This document shows, in pieces, positions 40,479 through 50,064 of a stretch of DNA of 55,554 bases. The DNA lies in contig NZ_NCXO01000028.1 of the NCBI RefSeq assembly GCF_002104795.1, positions 1 to 55,554 of the forward strand, given 5' to 3'. Position 1 is the first letter of the stretch, and each line of letters begins with the position of its first letter. The position numbers and the translations under genes were made by a program. Source of the stretch: Mycolicibacillus koreensis (GTDB lineage Bacteria; Actinomycetota; Actinomycetes; Mycobacteriales; Mycobacteriaceae). The notes beneath the pieces are model-generated. The model saw only the letters and a program-made list of their open reading frames with translations, did not search any database and had not been told where the DNA came from.

Positions 40479-41285
40479 TCAGCCGCCGCCGAGTTTTTTG
40501 TAGAAGCTGCCGACGATCGGGGCGACGATGGCCCGCGGGACATACCCGGCGGCCACCGACATCGCTTTGGACGTGACCCCGGGAACGACGCGCATCTTGT
40601 TGCGCTCCAACGAATCCAGGGAGAGCTTGGCGGTGTGCTCCACCGAGATCCACAGGAAATCCGGCACCAGCTTGTCGACCAACGATGCCTGCGCGGGGTC
40701 GGGCGCCTCGGCGCGCACCGGTCCGGGAGCCAGCAACGTGACGTGCACCCCGCTCTTCTTCAACTCGCCGCGCAGCGACTCGCTGAACGTGTTGACGAAC
40801 GCCTTGCTCGCCGCGTAGGTGGCGTTGTTGGGGATCGGGGAGTTGCCCGCCGCCGACCCGGAGATCAGGATCCCGCCGGCCTTGCGAGCCAGCATCCCGG
40901 GCAGCACCGCCAACACCAGGTCGTGGACCGCCACCGCGTTGAGTTGCACCTGAGCGCGTTCCTCGGCCGGATCCAGTCCCGACACCGGACCGAACGTGGC
41001 GGTACCGGCGTTCGCGCACAGGATCGAGATGGGCCTCTTCCCGAGTTCGTCGAGGAGGCCGGTGCGCGCGGTCGGATCCGCCAGGTCGACGGCGCGGACT
41101 TCGACGGTGACCCCGTAGCGGTCGGTCAACCGGTTCGCCAGCGCCTCGAGCACCTCTGCGCGCCGTGCGGTGATGATCAGATGGTGGCCGCGGGCCGCCA
41201 ACTCGGTGGCCAGTGCTTCACCGATTCCCTGCGAGGCGCCGGTGACGACGGCGCGGGCATCCGGACTGGGGGTGGGGACGGGCAT
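40479..41285 (-). CDS. cmrA: Mycolate reductase CmrA (SDR)
   Basis: A 268-residue short-chain dehydrogenase orthologous by position and sequence to Rv2509, which reduces the beta-keto group of nascent mycolic esters, the last step of mycolate synthesis. The cofactor loop TGASQGIG is at residues 15-22, then NAG (92-94); the catalytic residues are Ser142/144 (ISGSAAG), Tyr157 and Lys161 (YAASK). The C-terminal stretch (RAIVAPIVGSFYKKLGGG) is typical of this group. ATG 41285 is only 6 bp downstream of a TAGGAT -10 box, so the mRNA should be leaderless. It is convergent with the HerA-like gene. Confidence 0.9.
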   Translation of the reverse strand: MPVPTPSPDARAVVTGASQGIGEALATELAARGHHLIITARRAEVLEALANRLTDRYGVTVEVRAVDLADPTARTGLLDELGKRPISILCANAGTATFGPVSGLDPAEERAQVQLNAVAVHDLVLAVLPGMLARKAGGILISGSAAGNSPIPNNATYAASKAFVNTFSESLRGELKKSGVHVTLLAPGPVRAEAPDPAQASLVDKLVPDFLWISVEHTAKLSLDSLERNKMRVVPGVTSKAMSVAAGYVPRAIVAPIVGSFYKKLGGG

Positions 41286-41320
41286 GCGTCGATCCTAAAC
41301 AGAGCCTAAAGTTTGCCGAC
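41286..41320. promoter_or_regulatory. 35-bp divergent promoter with two apparently leaderless starts
   Basis: TAGGAT on the minus strand (41297 to 41292) ends 6 bp before the cmrA ATG, and TAAAGT on the plus strand (41307-41312) ends 8 bp before the MFS ATG. The two boxes are 9 bp apart, back to back, and neither gene has a Shine-Dalgarno sequence, so both should be leaderless. Polymerase binding at one promoter would overlap the other. Confidence 0.55.
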
Positions 41321-42655
41321 ATGGGCAACCCGGGGGCGCGGCCGCATCCCGCCCGGGTGGTCGCCTGGGCGTTGTGGGACGCCGGTTCGGCCGGACTGAA
41401 CGCGATCGTGGTCACGTTCGTGTTCTCGGTGTATCTGACCAGCACCGTCGGCGCCGAGCATCCGGGGGCCACGGTCTCGGCCAGTTGGCTGGGTCGCGCC
41501 ATGACCATCGCGGGCCTGGTGGTCGCGGTGCTGGCACCGGGGATCGGGGTCTTCGTCGAGGCGCCGCACCGGCGCCGCGCCGCGTTGACGGCACTCACCG
41601 CCCTGGCAGTGGGACTCACGGCAGCGATGAGCCAGATCCGCGCCGACCCGGCGTATCTGCTCGCGGGATTGGCGCTGCTGGCGGCCGCGGCGGCGTGCGG
41701 TGACCTGGCCGGGGTGCCCTACAACGCGATGCTGCGTCAGGTATCCACCCCGGCCACCGCCGGGCGGGTCTCCGGGTTCGGCTGGGCCACCGGCTACGCC
41801 GGCGCGGTGGTGCTGCTGCTGGTGGTCTACGTCGGGTTCTTCGCCGGTGACGGCGACACCCGCGGACTCTTGGCACTGAGCACCGCCGGCGGGCACAACG
41901 TGCGGATGGCGATGCTGCTCGCCGCGGCGTGGCTGGCGGTCTTCGCGATGCCGCTGCTGGTCAGTGCCCATCACCTCAACCCCGCCACACCGGACCCCGC
42001 GACATCACCGGTCCCGCCGCGACTGGGGTTGCTCGCCGGATACCGCAAACTCGCCGCCGACTTGCGCGCCGAGTGGCACCGCGACCGGCACCTGGTCTAC
42101 TTCCTGGTGGCCAGCGCGGTCTACCGCGACGGGTTGGTCGGGGTGTTCGCGTTCGGTGCGGTGCTCGGAGTCAACGTCTACGGCATCTCATCGGCCGACG
42201 TGTTGCTGTTCGGCGGGACCGCCTCGGTCGTCGCCGCCATCGGCGCGGTCGCCGGCGGTCTCCTCGATGACCGCGTCGGGTCGAAACCGATCATCGTCGG
42301 GTCGCTGGCCGCGATGATCGTGGTCGGCCTCATCCTGCTGGCATCGTCGGGCCCGGCGGTGTTCTGGGTCTGTGGGCTGGTGCTCTGCCTGTTCATCGGA
42401 CCCACCCAGTCCGCATCGCGCACCCTGCTGTTGCGCATGGCCGGCGACGGTCTGGAAGGCGTCGCGTTCGGGCTGTACACCATGACCGGGCGGGCGGCGA
42501 CCTTCCTGGCCCCGTGGCTGTTCTCGGTGTTCGTCGACGTCTTCGCCAGCGAACGCGCCGGGCTCGGTGGGCTGTGCGCGGTGTTGGCTGCGGGCATGGT
42601 GGCGATGAGTGCGGTACGGACGCCGGGACTCAACCGGCCGCAGCGCACACCGTGA
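41321..42655 (+). CDS. MFS transporter of the Atg22/UMF1 type (Rv2508c-like)
   Basis: A 444-residue membrane protein with about 12 hydrophobic segments. The start VVAWALWDAGSAGLNAIVVTFVFSVYL is typical of Atg22-like (UMF1) permeases, as is GDLAGVPYNAMLRQVSTPATAGRVSGFGWATGYAGAVVLL. A cytoplasmic loop separates the halves (about 225-250). Relatives export amino acids or other small molecules; the substrate here is unknown. Position matches Rv2508c, divergent from cmrA. Its 3' end overlaps the convergent Rv2507-like gene by 26 bp. Confidence 0.85.
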   Translation: MGNPGARPHPARVVAWALWDAGSAGLNAIVVTFVFSVYLTSTVGAEHPGATVSASWLGRAMTIAGLVVAVLAPGIGVFVEAPHRRRAALTALTALAVGLTAAMSQIRADPAYLLAGLALLAAAAACGDLAGVPYNAMLRQVSTPATAGRVSGFGWATGYAGAVVLLLVVYVGFFAGDGDTRGLLALSTAGGHNVRMAMLLAAAWLAVFAMPLLVSAHHLNPATPDPATSPVPPRLGLLAGYRKLAADLRAEWHRDRHLVYFLVASAVYRDGLVGVFAFGAVLGVNVYGISSADVLLFGGTASVVAAIGAVAGGLLDDRVGSKPIIVGSLAAMIVVGLILLASSGPAVFWVCGLVLCLFIGPTQSASRTLLLRMAGDGLEGVAFGLYTMTGRAATFLAPWLFSVFVDVFASERAGLGGLCAVLAAGMVAMSAVRTPGLNRPQRTP

Positions 42656-43391
42656 GGAACGCGCCACTGTGCTGGCGCACCTGCTCGCCGTCGACACTGA
42701 GCGAGCACGTCACCTGGCTGCCCGCGGTGATCACCGTGACCATCGCGGCATCGGATACCGACGCGTCGAGGCTGACCTGCATGCTCCACGGCAATGTCAC
42801 GTTGAAGTCGGTCTGCAACACCCCGCCGCTGTCGATGTAGGCGATGCTCAGCGCCGTACCGCTGCCGGAGACCTGGTAGTCCACCGTTTGTGTCGCGCCC
42901 GACGGCGGGGTCGAGGTCGACGGGGCCGGGCTGGTCGGCGACGACGGCGTGGGCGCCGGGGAGGTCCGGGTCGGCAGCTGGGGGCGCTGCGGAACCGTGG
43001 GTACCGGCGAGGACGGCGCGAGGGTGGGGGTCAGCGAGGGTGCTGCGGTGCGGTCGGACTCCGAGGACCCGTTGATCAGGAGGGCGACGACCAGCCCCAA
43101 CACCAACAGAACGGTCGCCCCGGTCAACAGCCACAGCCACCGTGGTGTCCCCGGCGGTTCCGGCGGCGGTGGTTCAGCCGGCGACGGCCCGCCCGGCGGG
43201 GGCTGCCAGGACCGGGTGGGCGGCACCGGCGGCATCGGCACACCCGGGGCGGTGTAGCCGGCGGTCGGCGGCAGCTGCTCACCGGCGTAGGCCGCGTCGG
43301 GATACAGCGGATAGTCGACGACCGTGGGGTCAGCCCACTGTGGCGGACCGGCATCGTAGCCGGGGCCGCTGCGCTGGTATGGACCGCTCAC
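42630..43391 (-). CDS. Proline-rich membrane protein (Rv2507-like) with MmpS-type domain
   Basis: A 253-residue protein. The cytoplasmic N-terminus (about 1-80) is rich in Pro, Gly and Tyr, one membrane segment follows (WLWLLTGATVLLVLGLVVALL, about 84-104), then a Ser/Pro/Thr linker and an outer beta-sandwich domain (VDYQVSGSGTALSIAYIDSGG, LPWSMQVSLDASVSDAAMVTVITAG, VTCSLSVDGEQV) of the MmpS/Ig-like kind. GTG 43391 has GAGGTGG just upstream and gives MSGPYQR; a start 15 codons earlier is possible. Function is unknown; localisation to the envelope is likely. Confidence 0.82.
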   Translation of the reverse strand: MSGPYQRSGPGYDAGPPQWADPTVVDYPLYPDAAYAGEQLPPTAGYTAPGVPMPPVPPTRSWQPPPGGPSPAEPPPPEPPGTPRWLWLLTGATVLLVLGLVVALLINGSSESDRTAAPSLTPTLAPSSPVPTVPQRPQLPTRTSPAPTPSSPTSPAPSTSTPPSGATQTVDYQVSGSGTALSIAYIDSGGVLQTDFNVTLPWSMQVSLDASVSDAAMVTVITAGSQVTCSLSVDGEQVRQHSGAFLTVCAAAG

Positions 43392-43460
43392 ACCCACCTC
43401 ATGGATGGCCAGACTACCTGCGCGCCGCGAGCGCATGGCCTCACCGGCCGGTAGCCGCCC

Positions 43461-44075
43461 TCAACGCCGCGGCGCGGTCAGGGCCGCCACGGTCATCGCG
43501 CGCATGATCTCCCGGGCACGGCGGGCATCGGCGGCGCGTGGTTGCGTCGACGGCACCCCGTGCGGAGTGGAGTTCAGCAAACCGAACGCCGCGTGTGCCA
43601 TCAGCCGCGCGTCGGACTCGGTGAGAGCGCTGTGCAGACCACGCAGGGTCGACGCCCAGATCTCGACGTAGCGGCGTTGTGCGCGCCGAATCCGGCGATG
43701 CTCGGTGTCGGGCAGGTGGGCCAGGTCGCGGTCCTGGATCTCGATGATGCGCGGTGCGGCGAACACGAAATCCAGATGCCGGTCGATGAGGCACTCCAGC
43801 GTCGTCGCCGCATCGTGGCCGGCCGACAGCACCGTGCGGGCACCGTCGAGCAGCCGATCGCTGACACCGCCGAGCAACGCCACGAGCAGTGCCTCTTTGT
43901 TGGGGAAGTGCCGATAGATCGCCGGCCCGCTGACACCGGCGGCCCGACCGATGTCCTCGAGGCGCACCGCCGTGAAACCGCGTTCGGCGAAGAGTTGCTC
44001 GGCGGCGGCCAGCAGTTGGCCGCGCCGGTCGGATTTTTCTCGGCTGCGGCGGGTCGGAGTTGCGGCGTCGGCCAT
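43461..44075 (-). CDS. bkaR: TetR family repressor BkaR (Rv2506-like)
   Basis: A 204-residue TetR regulator. The N-terminal DNA-binding domain has [48 protein letters not shown] (about residues 20-67); the rest is the helical ligand-binding domain. BkaR of mycobacteria represses the adjacent branched-chain keto-acid genes, and this copy is divergent from accD1 with a palindromic site between them. ATG 44075 is chosen for its GGGAG ribosome site; GTG 44093 is upstream in frame. The ligand is probably an acyl-CoA of the pathway, by inference. Confidence 0.88.
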   Translation of the reverse strand: MADAATPTRRSREKSDRRGQLLAAAEQLFAERGFTAVRLEDIGRAAGVSGPAIYRHFPNKEALLVALLGGVSDRLLDGARTVLSAGHDAATTLECLIDRHLDFVFAAPRIIEIQDRDLAHLPDTEHRRIRRAQRRYVEIWASTLRGLHSALTESDARLMAHAAFGLLNSTPHGVPSTQPRAADARRAREIMRAMTVAALTAPRR

Positions 44076-44097
44076 CACGGACTCCCTGGACACTTCA

Positions 44098-44113
44098 GTT
44101 AATCTCGATTAAC
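44098..44113. promoter_or_regulatory. BkaR operator candidate
   Basis: GTTAATC (44098-44104) and GATTAAC (44107-44113) are exact inverted repeats around TC. The element is AT-rich in a GC-rich setting and lies 22 bp before bkaR and 42 bp before accD1, overlapping the -10 region (TACCAT at about 44116-44121). It is well placed to control both genes. Confidence 0.65.
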
Positions 44114-44155
44114 ATACCATCGATCATCAGTCACCGGCATCGGCAGGACCACACC

Positions 44156-45706
44156 ATGAAGTCGTCGGCAGCGAACCGGGAGGCGCACCAGGGCCTGGTC
44201 GCGCAGCTGCGGGAGAAGCTCGCCGTTGCCGCGCGCGGCGGTTCCGACCGTGCGCGCACACGCCACGTCGAACGCGGAAAACTGCTGCCCCGCGACCGGG
44301 TCGACGGTCTGCTCGATCCGGGCAGTCCGTTCCTGGAGGTGGCCGCGCTGGCCGCCGACGGGCTCTACGACGACGAATGTCCCGGTGCCGGGATCATCAC
44401 CGGAATCGGCCGGGTCTCGGGACGCGAATGCATGATCGTGGCCAACGACGCGACCGTCAAAGGCGGCACCTACTACCCGATCTCGGTGAAGAAACATCTG
44501 CGGGCCCAGGAGATCGCCGCACAGAATCGGTTGCCGTGCATCTACCTGGTCGACTCCGGAGGTGCATTCCTGCCGCGCCAGGACGAGGTCTTCCCCGACC
44601 GCGAGCATTTCGGCCGGATCTTCTACAACCAGGCGACGATGAGTGCTGCGGGTATCGCCCAGATTGCGGCGGTGCTCGGATCCTGCACCGCCGGTGGTGC
44701 TTACGTGCCGGCGATGAGTGATGAAGCGGTCATCGTGCGCAACCAGGGCACGATCTTTCTGGGTGGGCCGCCCCTGGTGAAGGCGGCCACCGGTGAGGTC
44801 GTCAGCGCCGAGGACCTCGGTGGTGGGGACCTGCACTCCAAGGTCTCCGGTGTCACCGATCACCTGGCCCACGACGACCGCGATGCGTTGCGCATCGTGC
44901 GCCGTATCGTCGCCACACTCGGCCCCGGCGAACCCCGGCCGTGGCAGACGGTTCCTGTCGTCGATCCGATCTGCGAGCAGACCGAACTCTATGATGTCGT
45001 GCCGGTCGATCCCCGCATCCCCTACGACGTTCACGAGGTCATCACCCGGCTCGTCGACGGTGGCGAGTTTCAGGAATTCAAGGCCGAGTACGGATCGAGT
45101 CTGGTGACCGGATTCGCCCACATCCACGGCCATCCCGTCGGCATCGTCGCCAACAACGGCGTGCTGTTCTCCGAGTCGGCGCTCAAGGGAGCGCATTTCA
45201 TCGAACTCTGCGACAAGCGCGTAGTGCCACTGCTGTTCTTGCAGAACATCGCCGGGTTCATGGTCGGGCGTGACTATGAGGCCGGCGGTATCGCCAAGCA
45301 CGGCGCGAAGATGGTGACCGCCGTGGCCTGCGCCCGCGTACCCAAGCTGACCGTGGTGATCGGCGGATCCTACGGTGCGGGGAACTATTCCATGTGCGGG
45401 CGCGCCTACTCCCCGCGGTTCTTGTGGATGTGGCCCAACGCGCGGATCTCGGTGATGGGCGGTGAGCAAGCCGCCTCTGTGCTGGCGACGGTGCGCGGGG
45501 CGATGAGTGCCGAGGAAGAGGAGCAGTTCAAAGCACCGATCCGCGCGCAGTACGAACAGCAGGGCAACCCGTACTATTCGACCGCCCGACTCTGGGATGA
45601 CGGGGTCATCGACCCGGCCGACACCCGCACGGTGGTGGGGCTGGCTCTGTCGGTGGCCGCCAACGCCCCGCTCGATCCGGTCTCCTACGGCGTCTTTCGG
45701 ATGTGA
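44156..45706 (+). CDS. accD1: Acyl-CoA carboxylase beta subunit, 3-methylcrotonyl-CoA type
   Basis: A 516-residue carboxyltransferase that moves carboxyl groups from carboxybiotin on AccA1 to 3-methylcrotonyl-CoA in leucine breakdown. The carboxyltransferase pattern is complete: [24 protein letters not shown] segment, [68 protein letters not shown] and [34 protein letters not shown]. These are the oxyanion-hole glycines and the CoA-binding helices of the MCC beta class. ATG 44156 opens the operon after the BkaR operator. The stop is separated from accA1 by five bases. In M. tuberculosis fadD35, scoA and scoB separate this gene from the regulator; here they are absent. Confidence 0.93.
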   Translation: MKSSAANREAHQGLVAQLREKLAVAARGGSDRARTRHVERGKLLPRDRVDGLLDPGSPFLEVAALAADGLYDDECPGAGIITGIGRVSGRECMIVANDATVKGGTYYPISVKKHLRAQEIAAQNRLPCIYLVDSGGAFLPRQDEVFPDREHFGRIFYNQATMSAAGIAQIAAVLGSCTAGGAYVPAMSDEAVIVRNQGTIFLGGPPLVKAATGEVVSAEDLGGGDLHSKVSGVTDHLAHDDRDALRIVRRIVATLGPGEPRPWQTVPVVDPICEQTELYDVVPVDPRIPYDVHEVITRLVDGGEFQEFKAEYGSSLVTGFAHIHGHPVGIVANNGVLFSESALKGAHFIELCDKRVVPLLFLQNIAGFMVGRDYEAGGIAKHGAKMVTAVACARVPKLTVVIGGSYGAGNYSMCGRAYSPRFLWMWPNARISVMGGEQAASVLATVRGAMSAEEEEQFKAPIRAQYEQQGNPYYSTARLWDDGVIDPADTRTVVGLALSVAANAPLDPVSYGVFRM

Positions 45707-45711
45707 GGGCG

Positions 45712-47706
45712 ATGTTCGACACGGTGTTGGTGGCCAACCGCGGCGAGATCGCGGTGCGCGTGATCGCCACCCTCAAGGCCATGGGGATCCGTGCGGTCGC
45801 CGTCTACAGCGACGCCGATGCGGGCGCCCGCCACGTCGCCGAAGCCGACGAGGCCGTGCGCATCGGGCCGGCGCCGGCGCGGCAGAGCTATCTGAACATC
45901 ACAGCGATCCTCGAGGCGGTCCGGCGCAGCGGAGCCCAGGCCGTCCACCCCGGCTACGGATTCTTGTCGGAGAACGCTGAGTTCGCTGCCGCCCTACACG
46001 ACGCCGGCGTGGTCTTCATCGGCCCTCCGACGGCGGCCATCGAGACCATGGGCGACAAGATCACCGCCAAGGCCGCGGTCGCAGAATTCGGCGTTCCCGT
46101 GGTGCCGGGGATCGCCCGACCCGGACTGTCCGACGCCGAATTGACCGATGCTGCTGCAGAAATCGGCTATCCGGTGCTGATCAAACCCTCCGCCGGGGGA
46201 GGCGGTAAAGGCATGCGTTTGGTGTCGGACCCGGCGGAACTCGCCGACGCCCTGGCCGGGGCACGTCGGGAGTCCGCGGCGGCGTTCGGTGACGACACAC
46301 TGTTTCTGGAACGATTCGTCTTGCGCCCGCGACACATCGAGGTGCAGGTGCTCGCCGACGCCCACGGCACCGTGGTGCACCTGGGGGAGCGGGAGTGCAG
46401 TCTGCAGCGCCGTCACCAGAAGGTGATCGAAGAGGCGCCGTCACCGCTGCTGGACGCGGCCACCCGGGCGCGGATCGGTGCCGCCGCCTGTGACACCGCC
46501 CGCAGCGTCGCCTACACCGGTGCCGGCACGGTCGAGTTCATCGTCTCCGCGGACCGGCCGGATGAATTTTTCTTCATGGAGATGAACACCCGTCTGCAGG
46601 TTGAACATCCGGTGACCGAGATGGTGACCGGATGGGACCTCGTCGAATGGCAGCTGCGGATCGCAGCGGGCCAGCCGATCACCGCCCGCCAAGACGAGAT
46701 CGTCACCCGCGGGCATGCGATCGAGGCGCGGGTCTACGCCGAAGACCCCTCACGCGGTTTCCTGCCCACCGGGGGAGAGGTGTTGGCCGCAATCGACCCG
46801 GTCGGGCCGGGGGTGCGCATCGACTCCGGTGTGCGTGCCGGCACCGTCATCGGCAGTGACTACGACCCGATGGTCGCCAAGGTCATCGCCCATGCCGAGG
46901 ACCGCGCGGGCGCGCTGCGCCGACTCGACCAGGCGTTGGCCGACACCGCGGTGCCCGGGGTGATCACCAACATCGAGTTCATGCGGTTCCTGCTGGCCGA
47001 CCCGGACGTCGTCGCCGGTCACCTCGACACCGGGCTGCTGGACCGCCGTGCCGCCGACTTCGTCGCTGCACCGGTCGACGACGAGCATCTGATCGCCGCG
47101 GCGGTGTGGCCCTGGCTGCAGCGGTGGGCCGCCGCCGGCGACGACATCTGGGCCCGGCCCACCGGGTGGCGCATCGGGGCTCCGGCGCCGACGGCCGTGC
47201 GACTGCGCGCCGGGGAGCGCATCGACCATGTGTATCTCACCGGCACCCCCGACGCGGCGAGCGTGCGCGTCGGCGATGGGCAGCCCCGGACGATGACCGC
47301 GGAAAGCGACACCGATCATCTGGTGCTCACCGTCGACGGGGTTCGGCACCGTTTCCGGGTGGACCGGACCGACACCGCGCTGTGGGTGACCGGCGGCGGG
47401 CTGACCGCCGTCGTCGAACCGGTACGCGAAGCCCCGGCCCGCCCCGACGACGATCTCGATGGCGACGCCGAGCTGTGCAGCCCGATGCCAGGATCGGTGG
47501 TCGCGGTCGCCGTCGAGGACGGGGCGACGGTGACCGCCGGGACGGTGGTGGTCACCGTGGAGGCGATGAAGATGGAACACGCGCTCACCGCGCCGGTCGA
47601 CGGGTTGGTGGAGTTGCTCACCGCCGCGGGCGAGCAGGTGACGGTGGGGCAGCCGCTGGCCCGCATCACCACGACAACCGAACACGAGGAGCCCGAGACG
47701 GTATGA
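45712..47706 (+). CDS. accA1: Biotin-dependent acyl-CoA carboxylase alpha subunit
   Basis: A 664-residue protein with an N-terminal biotin carboxylase ([27 protein letters not shown]-grasp loop [27 protein letters not shown]) and a C-terminal biotin carrier domain with EAMKMEH, where Lys620 is the biotinylated residue. It carboxylates biotin with bicarbonate and ATP and works with AccD1. ATG 45712 ([12 protein letters not shown]) matches the family; a GTG nine bases earlier overlaps the accD1 stop. Its TGA overlaps the ATG of the following dehydrogenase by four bases. Confidence 0.94.
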   Translation: MFDTVLVANRGEIAVRVIATLKAMGIRAVAVYSDADAGARHVAEADEAVRIGPAPARQSYLNITAILEAVRRSGAQAVHPGYGFLSENAEFAAALHDAGVVFIGPPTAAIETMGDKITAKAAVAEFGVPVVPGIARPGLSDAELTDAAAEIGYPVLIKPSAGGGGKGMRLVSDPAELADALAGARRESAAAFGDDTLFLERFVLRPRHIEVQVLADAHGTVVHLGERECSLQRRHQKVIEEAPSPLLDAATRARIGAAACDTARSVAYTGAGTVEFIVSADRPDEFFFMEMNTRLQVEHPVTEMVTGWDLVEWQLRIAAGQPITARQDEIVTRGHAIEARVYAEDPSRGFLPTGGEVLAAIDPVGPGVRIDSGVRAGTVIGSDYDPMVAKVIAHAEDRAGALRRLDQALADTAVPGVITNIEFMRFLLADPDVVAGHLDTGLLDRRAADFVAAPVDDEHLIAAAVWPWLQRWAAAGDDIWARPTGWRIGAPAPTAVRLRAGERIDHVYLTGTPDAASVRVGDGQPRTMTAESDTDHLVLTVDGVRHRFRVDRTDTALWVTGGGLTAVVEPVREAPARPDDDLDGDAELCSPMPGSVVAVAVEDGATVTAGTVVVTVEAMKMEHALTAPVDGLVELLTAAGEQVTVGQPLARITTTTEHEEPETV

Positions 47707-48854
47707 CCGAATTCCTTTCCACCGCGACGCTTCCCGATGAATACCGCGATCTTGCCCGCACGGTGGGCGAGTTCGCCCGCGATGTCGTTGCCCCGGTGGC
47801 CGCCCGCCACGACGCCGACCACACCTTCCCCTACGCCGTGGTGGCCCAGATGGCCGAGATGGGCCTGTTCGGGCTGCCCTTCCCCGAAGAGTACGGCGGC
47901 ATGGGGGGCGACTACTTCGCGCTGTGCCTCGCGTTGGAGGAGTTGGGCAAGGTCGACCAGAGCGTGGCGATCACGTTGGAAGCCGGCGTCAGCCTCGGAG
48001 CGATGCCGATCTACCGGTTCGGCACCGAGGACCAAAAACAGCAGTGGCTGCCGTCGTTGACCAGCGGGCGCGCCCTGGGAGCGTTCGGGTTGACCGAGGC
48101 CGGTGGCGGCAGCGACGCGGGCGCCACCAAAACCACCGCGCGCCTCGACGGCGACCAGTGGGTGATCAACGGGTCGAAACAGTTCATCACCAACTCCGGC
48201 ACCGACATCACCACGGTGGTCACCGTCACCGCCGTGACCGGAGAGAACGAGATCTCGGCGATCCTGGTGCCGGTGCCCACCCCCGGCTTCACCGCCGAGC
48301 CGCCCTACAACAAGGTCGGGTGGAACGCCTCGGACACCCATCCGCTGACCTTCGCCGACGTGCGGGTTCCGGCGGAGAACCTCCTCGGCGAGCGGGGCCG
48401 CGGCTACGCGAACTTCCTGTCGATTCTCGATGAGGGACGCATCGCGATCGCGGCGCTGTCGACCGGGGTGGCGCAGGGGTGCGTGGACGAGAGCGTCAAA
48501 TATGCGCGGGAGCGCGAGGCGTTCGGCCGACCCATCGCGCGCTACCAGGCGATCGAGTTCAAACTGGCCCGGATGGAGGCCCGCGCTCACACCGCGCGCA
48601 CCGCCTACTACGACGCCGCTGCGCTGATGCTGGCCGGAAAGCCGTTCAAAAAGCAGGCCGCGATCGCCAAACTTGTGGCCGCCGAGGCCGCCATGGACAA
48701 CGCCCGTGACGCCACCCAGATCCACGGCGGGTACGGGTTCATGAACGAATACACCGTCGCCCGCCACTACCGCGACAGCAAGATCCTCGAGATCGGCGAG
48801 GGCACCACCGAGGTGCAACTAATGATCATCGCCCGCCAGATGGGAATCTCCTGA
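47703..48854 (+). CDS. fadE19: Acyl-CoA dehydrogenase FadE19 (isovaleryl/short branched-chain type)
   Basis: A 383-residue acyl-CoA dehydrogenase coupled to accA1 (ATGA). Motifs: [90 protein letters not shown] and IGEGTTEVQ with Glu366. In the bkd/acc locus it is expected to oxidise isovaleryl-CoA or a related branched acyl-CoA, giving 3-methylcrotonyl-CoA for AccA1/AccD1. The MaoC-like and CitE-like genes that follow fadE19 in M. tuberculosis are missing; the next gene is bkdA, 112 bp away with its own -10 box. Confidence 0.9.
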   Translation: MTEFLSTATLPDEYRDLARTVGEFARDVVAPVAARHDADHTFPYAVVAQMAEMGLFGLPFPEEYGGMGGDYFALCLALEELGKVDQSVAITLEAGVSLGAMPIYRFGTEDQKQQWLPSLTSGRALGAFGLTEAGGGSDAGATKTTARLDGDQWVINGSKQFITNSGTDITTVVTVTAVTGENEISAILVPVPTPGFTAEPPYNKVGWNASDTHPLTFADVRVPAENLLGERGRGYANFLSILDEGRIAIAALSTGVAQGCVDESVKYAREREAFGRPIARYQAIEFKLARMEARAHTARTAYYDAAALMLAGKPFKKQAAIAKLVAAEAAMDNARDATQIHGGYGFMNEYTVARHYRDSKILEIGEGTTEVQLMIIARQMGIS

Positions 48855-48935
48855 CCCGTTCCCGTACCGGGCGTCACGGCGACACGCCTGGGGATGGTCG
48901 CGCCCGGATGAGCCCGAACCCCCGGGTGCCGCTGG

Positions 48936-48941
48936 CATAAT
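48936..48941 (+). promoter_or_regulatory. -10 box of bkdABC
   Basis: CATAAT at 48936-48941 lies 26 bp before ATG 48967, within a gap otherwise very rich in G+C. GAGGAGG (48956-48962) provides the ribosome site. This suggests that bkdABC can be transcribed separately from accD1-accA1-fadE19. Confidence 0.45.
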
Positions 48942-48966
48942 CGGTGCTGCGCCCCGAGGAGGCGGT

Positions 48967-50064
48967 ATGGCCGAGACAGCAACCACACCAGAGGCCGTCG
49001 ACCTTGAGCCCGTGCAGCTCATCGACCTCGACGGCGCCCCAACCGGCGATGGGCGGTTCACGCTCGACCTGCCGGAGGACACCCTGCGCCGGCTCTACGC
49101 GCTGATGGCCATCACCCGAGAGTTCGACGCCGAACTGGTCAACCTGCAACGCCAAGGCGAGATGGCGTTGGTGGCGCCGTGCCGCGGCCAGGAGGCGGCC
49201 CAGGTCGGGGCGGGATTGGCGCTGCGCGACACCGACTGGTTGTTCCCGCAGTACCGCGAGCTCGGTGTTTTTCTGGCCCGCGGCCTCACCCCCGCGCAGA
49301 TGGCGCCGGTGTGGCGCGGTGGCTGGCACGGCGGGATCGGATTCACCGACAAACACTGTGCGCCGGTATCGATCCCGATCGCCACCCAGACACTGCACGC
49401 GGTCGGCGCGGCGATGGCATCCCAGCGTCTGGGCGACGACACCGTGACGGTCGCCTTCCTCGGCGACGGGGCCACCAGCGAGGGCGACACCCATGCGGCG
49501 CTCAACTTCGCCGCGCTCTACCGGGTGCCCTGCGTGTTCTACGTACAGAACAACCAGTGGGCGATCTCGGTGCCGCTGGACCGCCAGGTCGCCGGCCCGT
49601 CGATCGCGCACCGTGCGATCGGCTACGGCATGCCCGGTGTCCGCGTCGACGGCAACGATGTCCTGGCGTGCTACGCGGTGATGGCGCAGGCCGCGCAGCG
49701 GGCCCGAGCCGGGGCGGGACCGACGCTGATCGAGGCGATCACCTACCGCGTCGGGCCGCACACCACCTCCGATGACCCGACGCGCTACCGCGACCAGGCG
49801 GAGGTCCAGGCATGGAACGACCGTGATCCGTTGCCGCGCTATCGGCGTTACCTTCAGCGGCGGGGACTGTGGAGCGAACCGTTCGACAGCGAGGTCCGCG
49901 CCGAAGCCGCACAGCTGTGTACCGAGTTGCGCGCCGCGGTCGTCGACGCTGCCGACTTCGACGTCACCACCGTGTTCGACACCGTCTACGCCCATCCGAC
50001 TCCCGAACTGGTGAGCCAACGCACCCAGATTCTGCAGGAGCAGGCGAAGGAGGGTGGGCCATGA
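48967..50064 (+). CDS. bkdA: Branched-chain keto-acid dehydrogenase E1 alpha
   Basis: A 365-residue thiamine-diphosphate enzyme subunit that decarboxylates branched-chain 2-oxo acids. The TPP motif runs from GDGATSEGD (Gly166 on) to NNQWAIS, with FPQYRELGVFLARG in the substrate channel region and the phospho-loop-like region YRVGPHTTSDDPTRYRD. Closely matches Rv2497c. ATG 48967 has GAGGAGG at good spacing. Overlaps bkdB by four bases. Partners are E1 beta and E2 in the same operon; E3 (lipoamide dehydrogenase) must be encoded elsewhere. Confidence 0.93.
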   Translation: MAETATTPEAVDLEPVQLIDLDGAPTGDGRFTLDLPEDTLRRLYALMAITREFDAELVNLQRQGEMALVAPCRGQEAAQVGAGLALRDTDWLFPQYRELGVFLARGLTPAQMAPVWRGGWHGGIGFTDKHCAPVSIPIATQTLHAVGAAMASQRLGDDTVTVAFLGDGATSEGDTHAALNFAALYRVPCVFYVQNNQWAISVPLDRQVAGPSIAHRAIGYGMPGVRVDGNDVLACYAVMAQAAQRARAGAGPTLIEAITYRVGPHTTSDDPTRYRDQAEVQAWNDRDPLPRYRRYLQRRGLWSEPFDSEVRAEAAQLCTELRAAVVDAADFDVTTVFDTVYAHPTPELVSQRTQILQEQAKEGGP

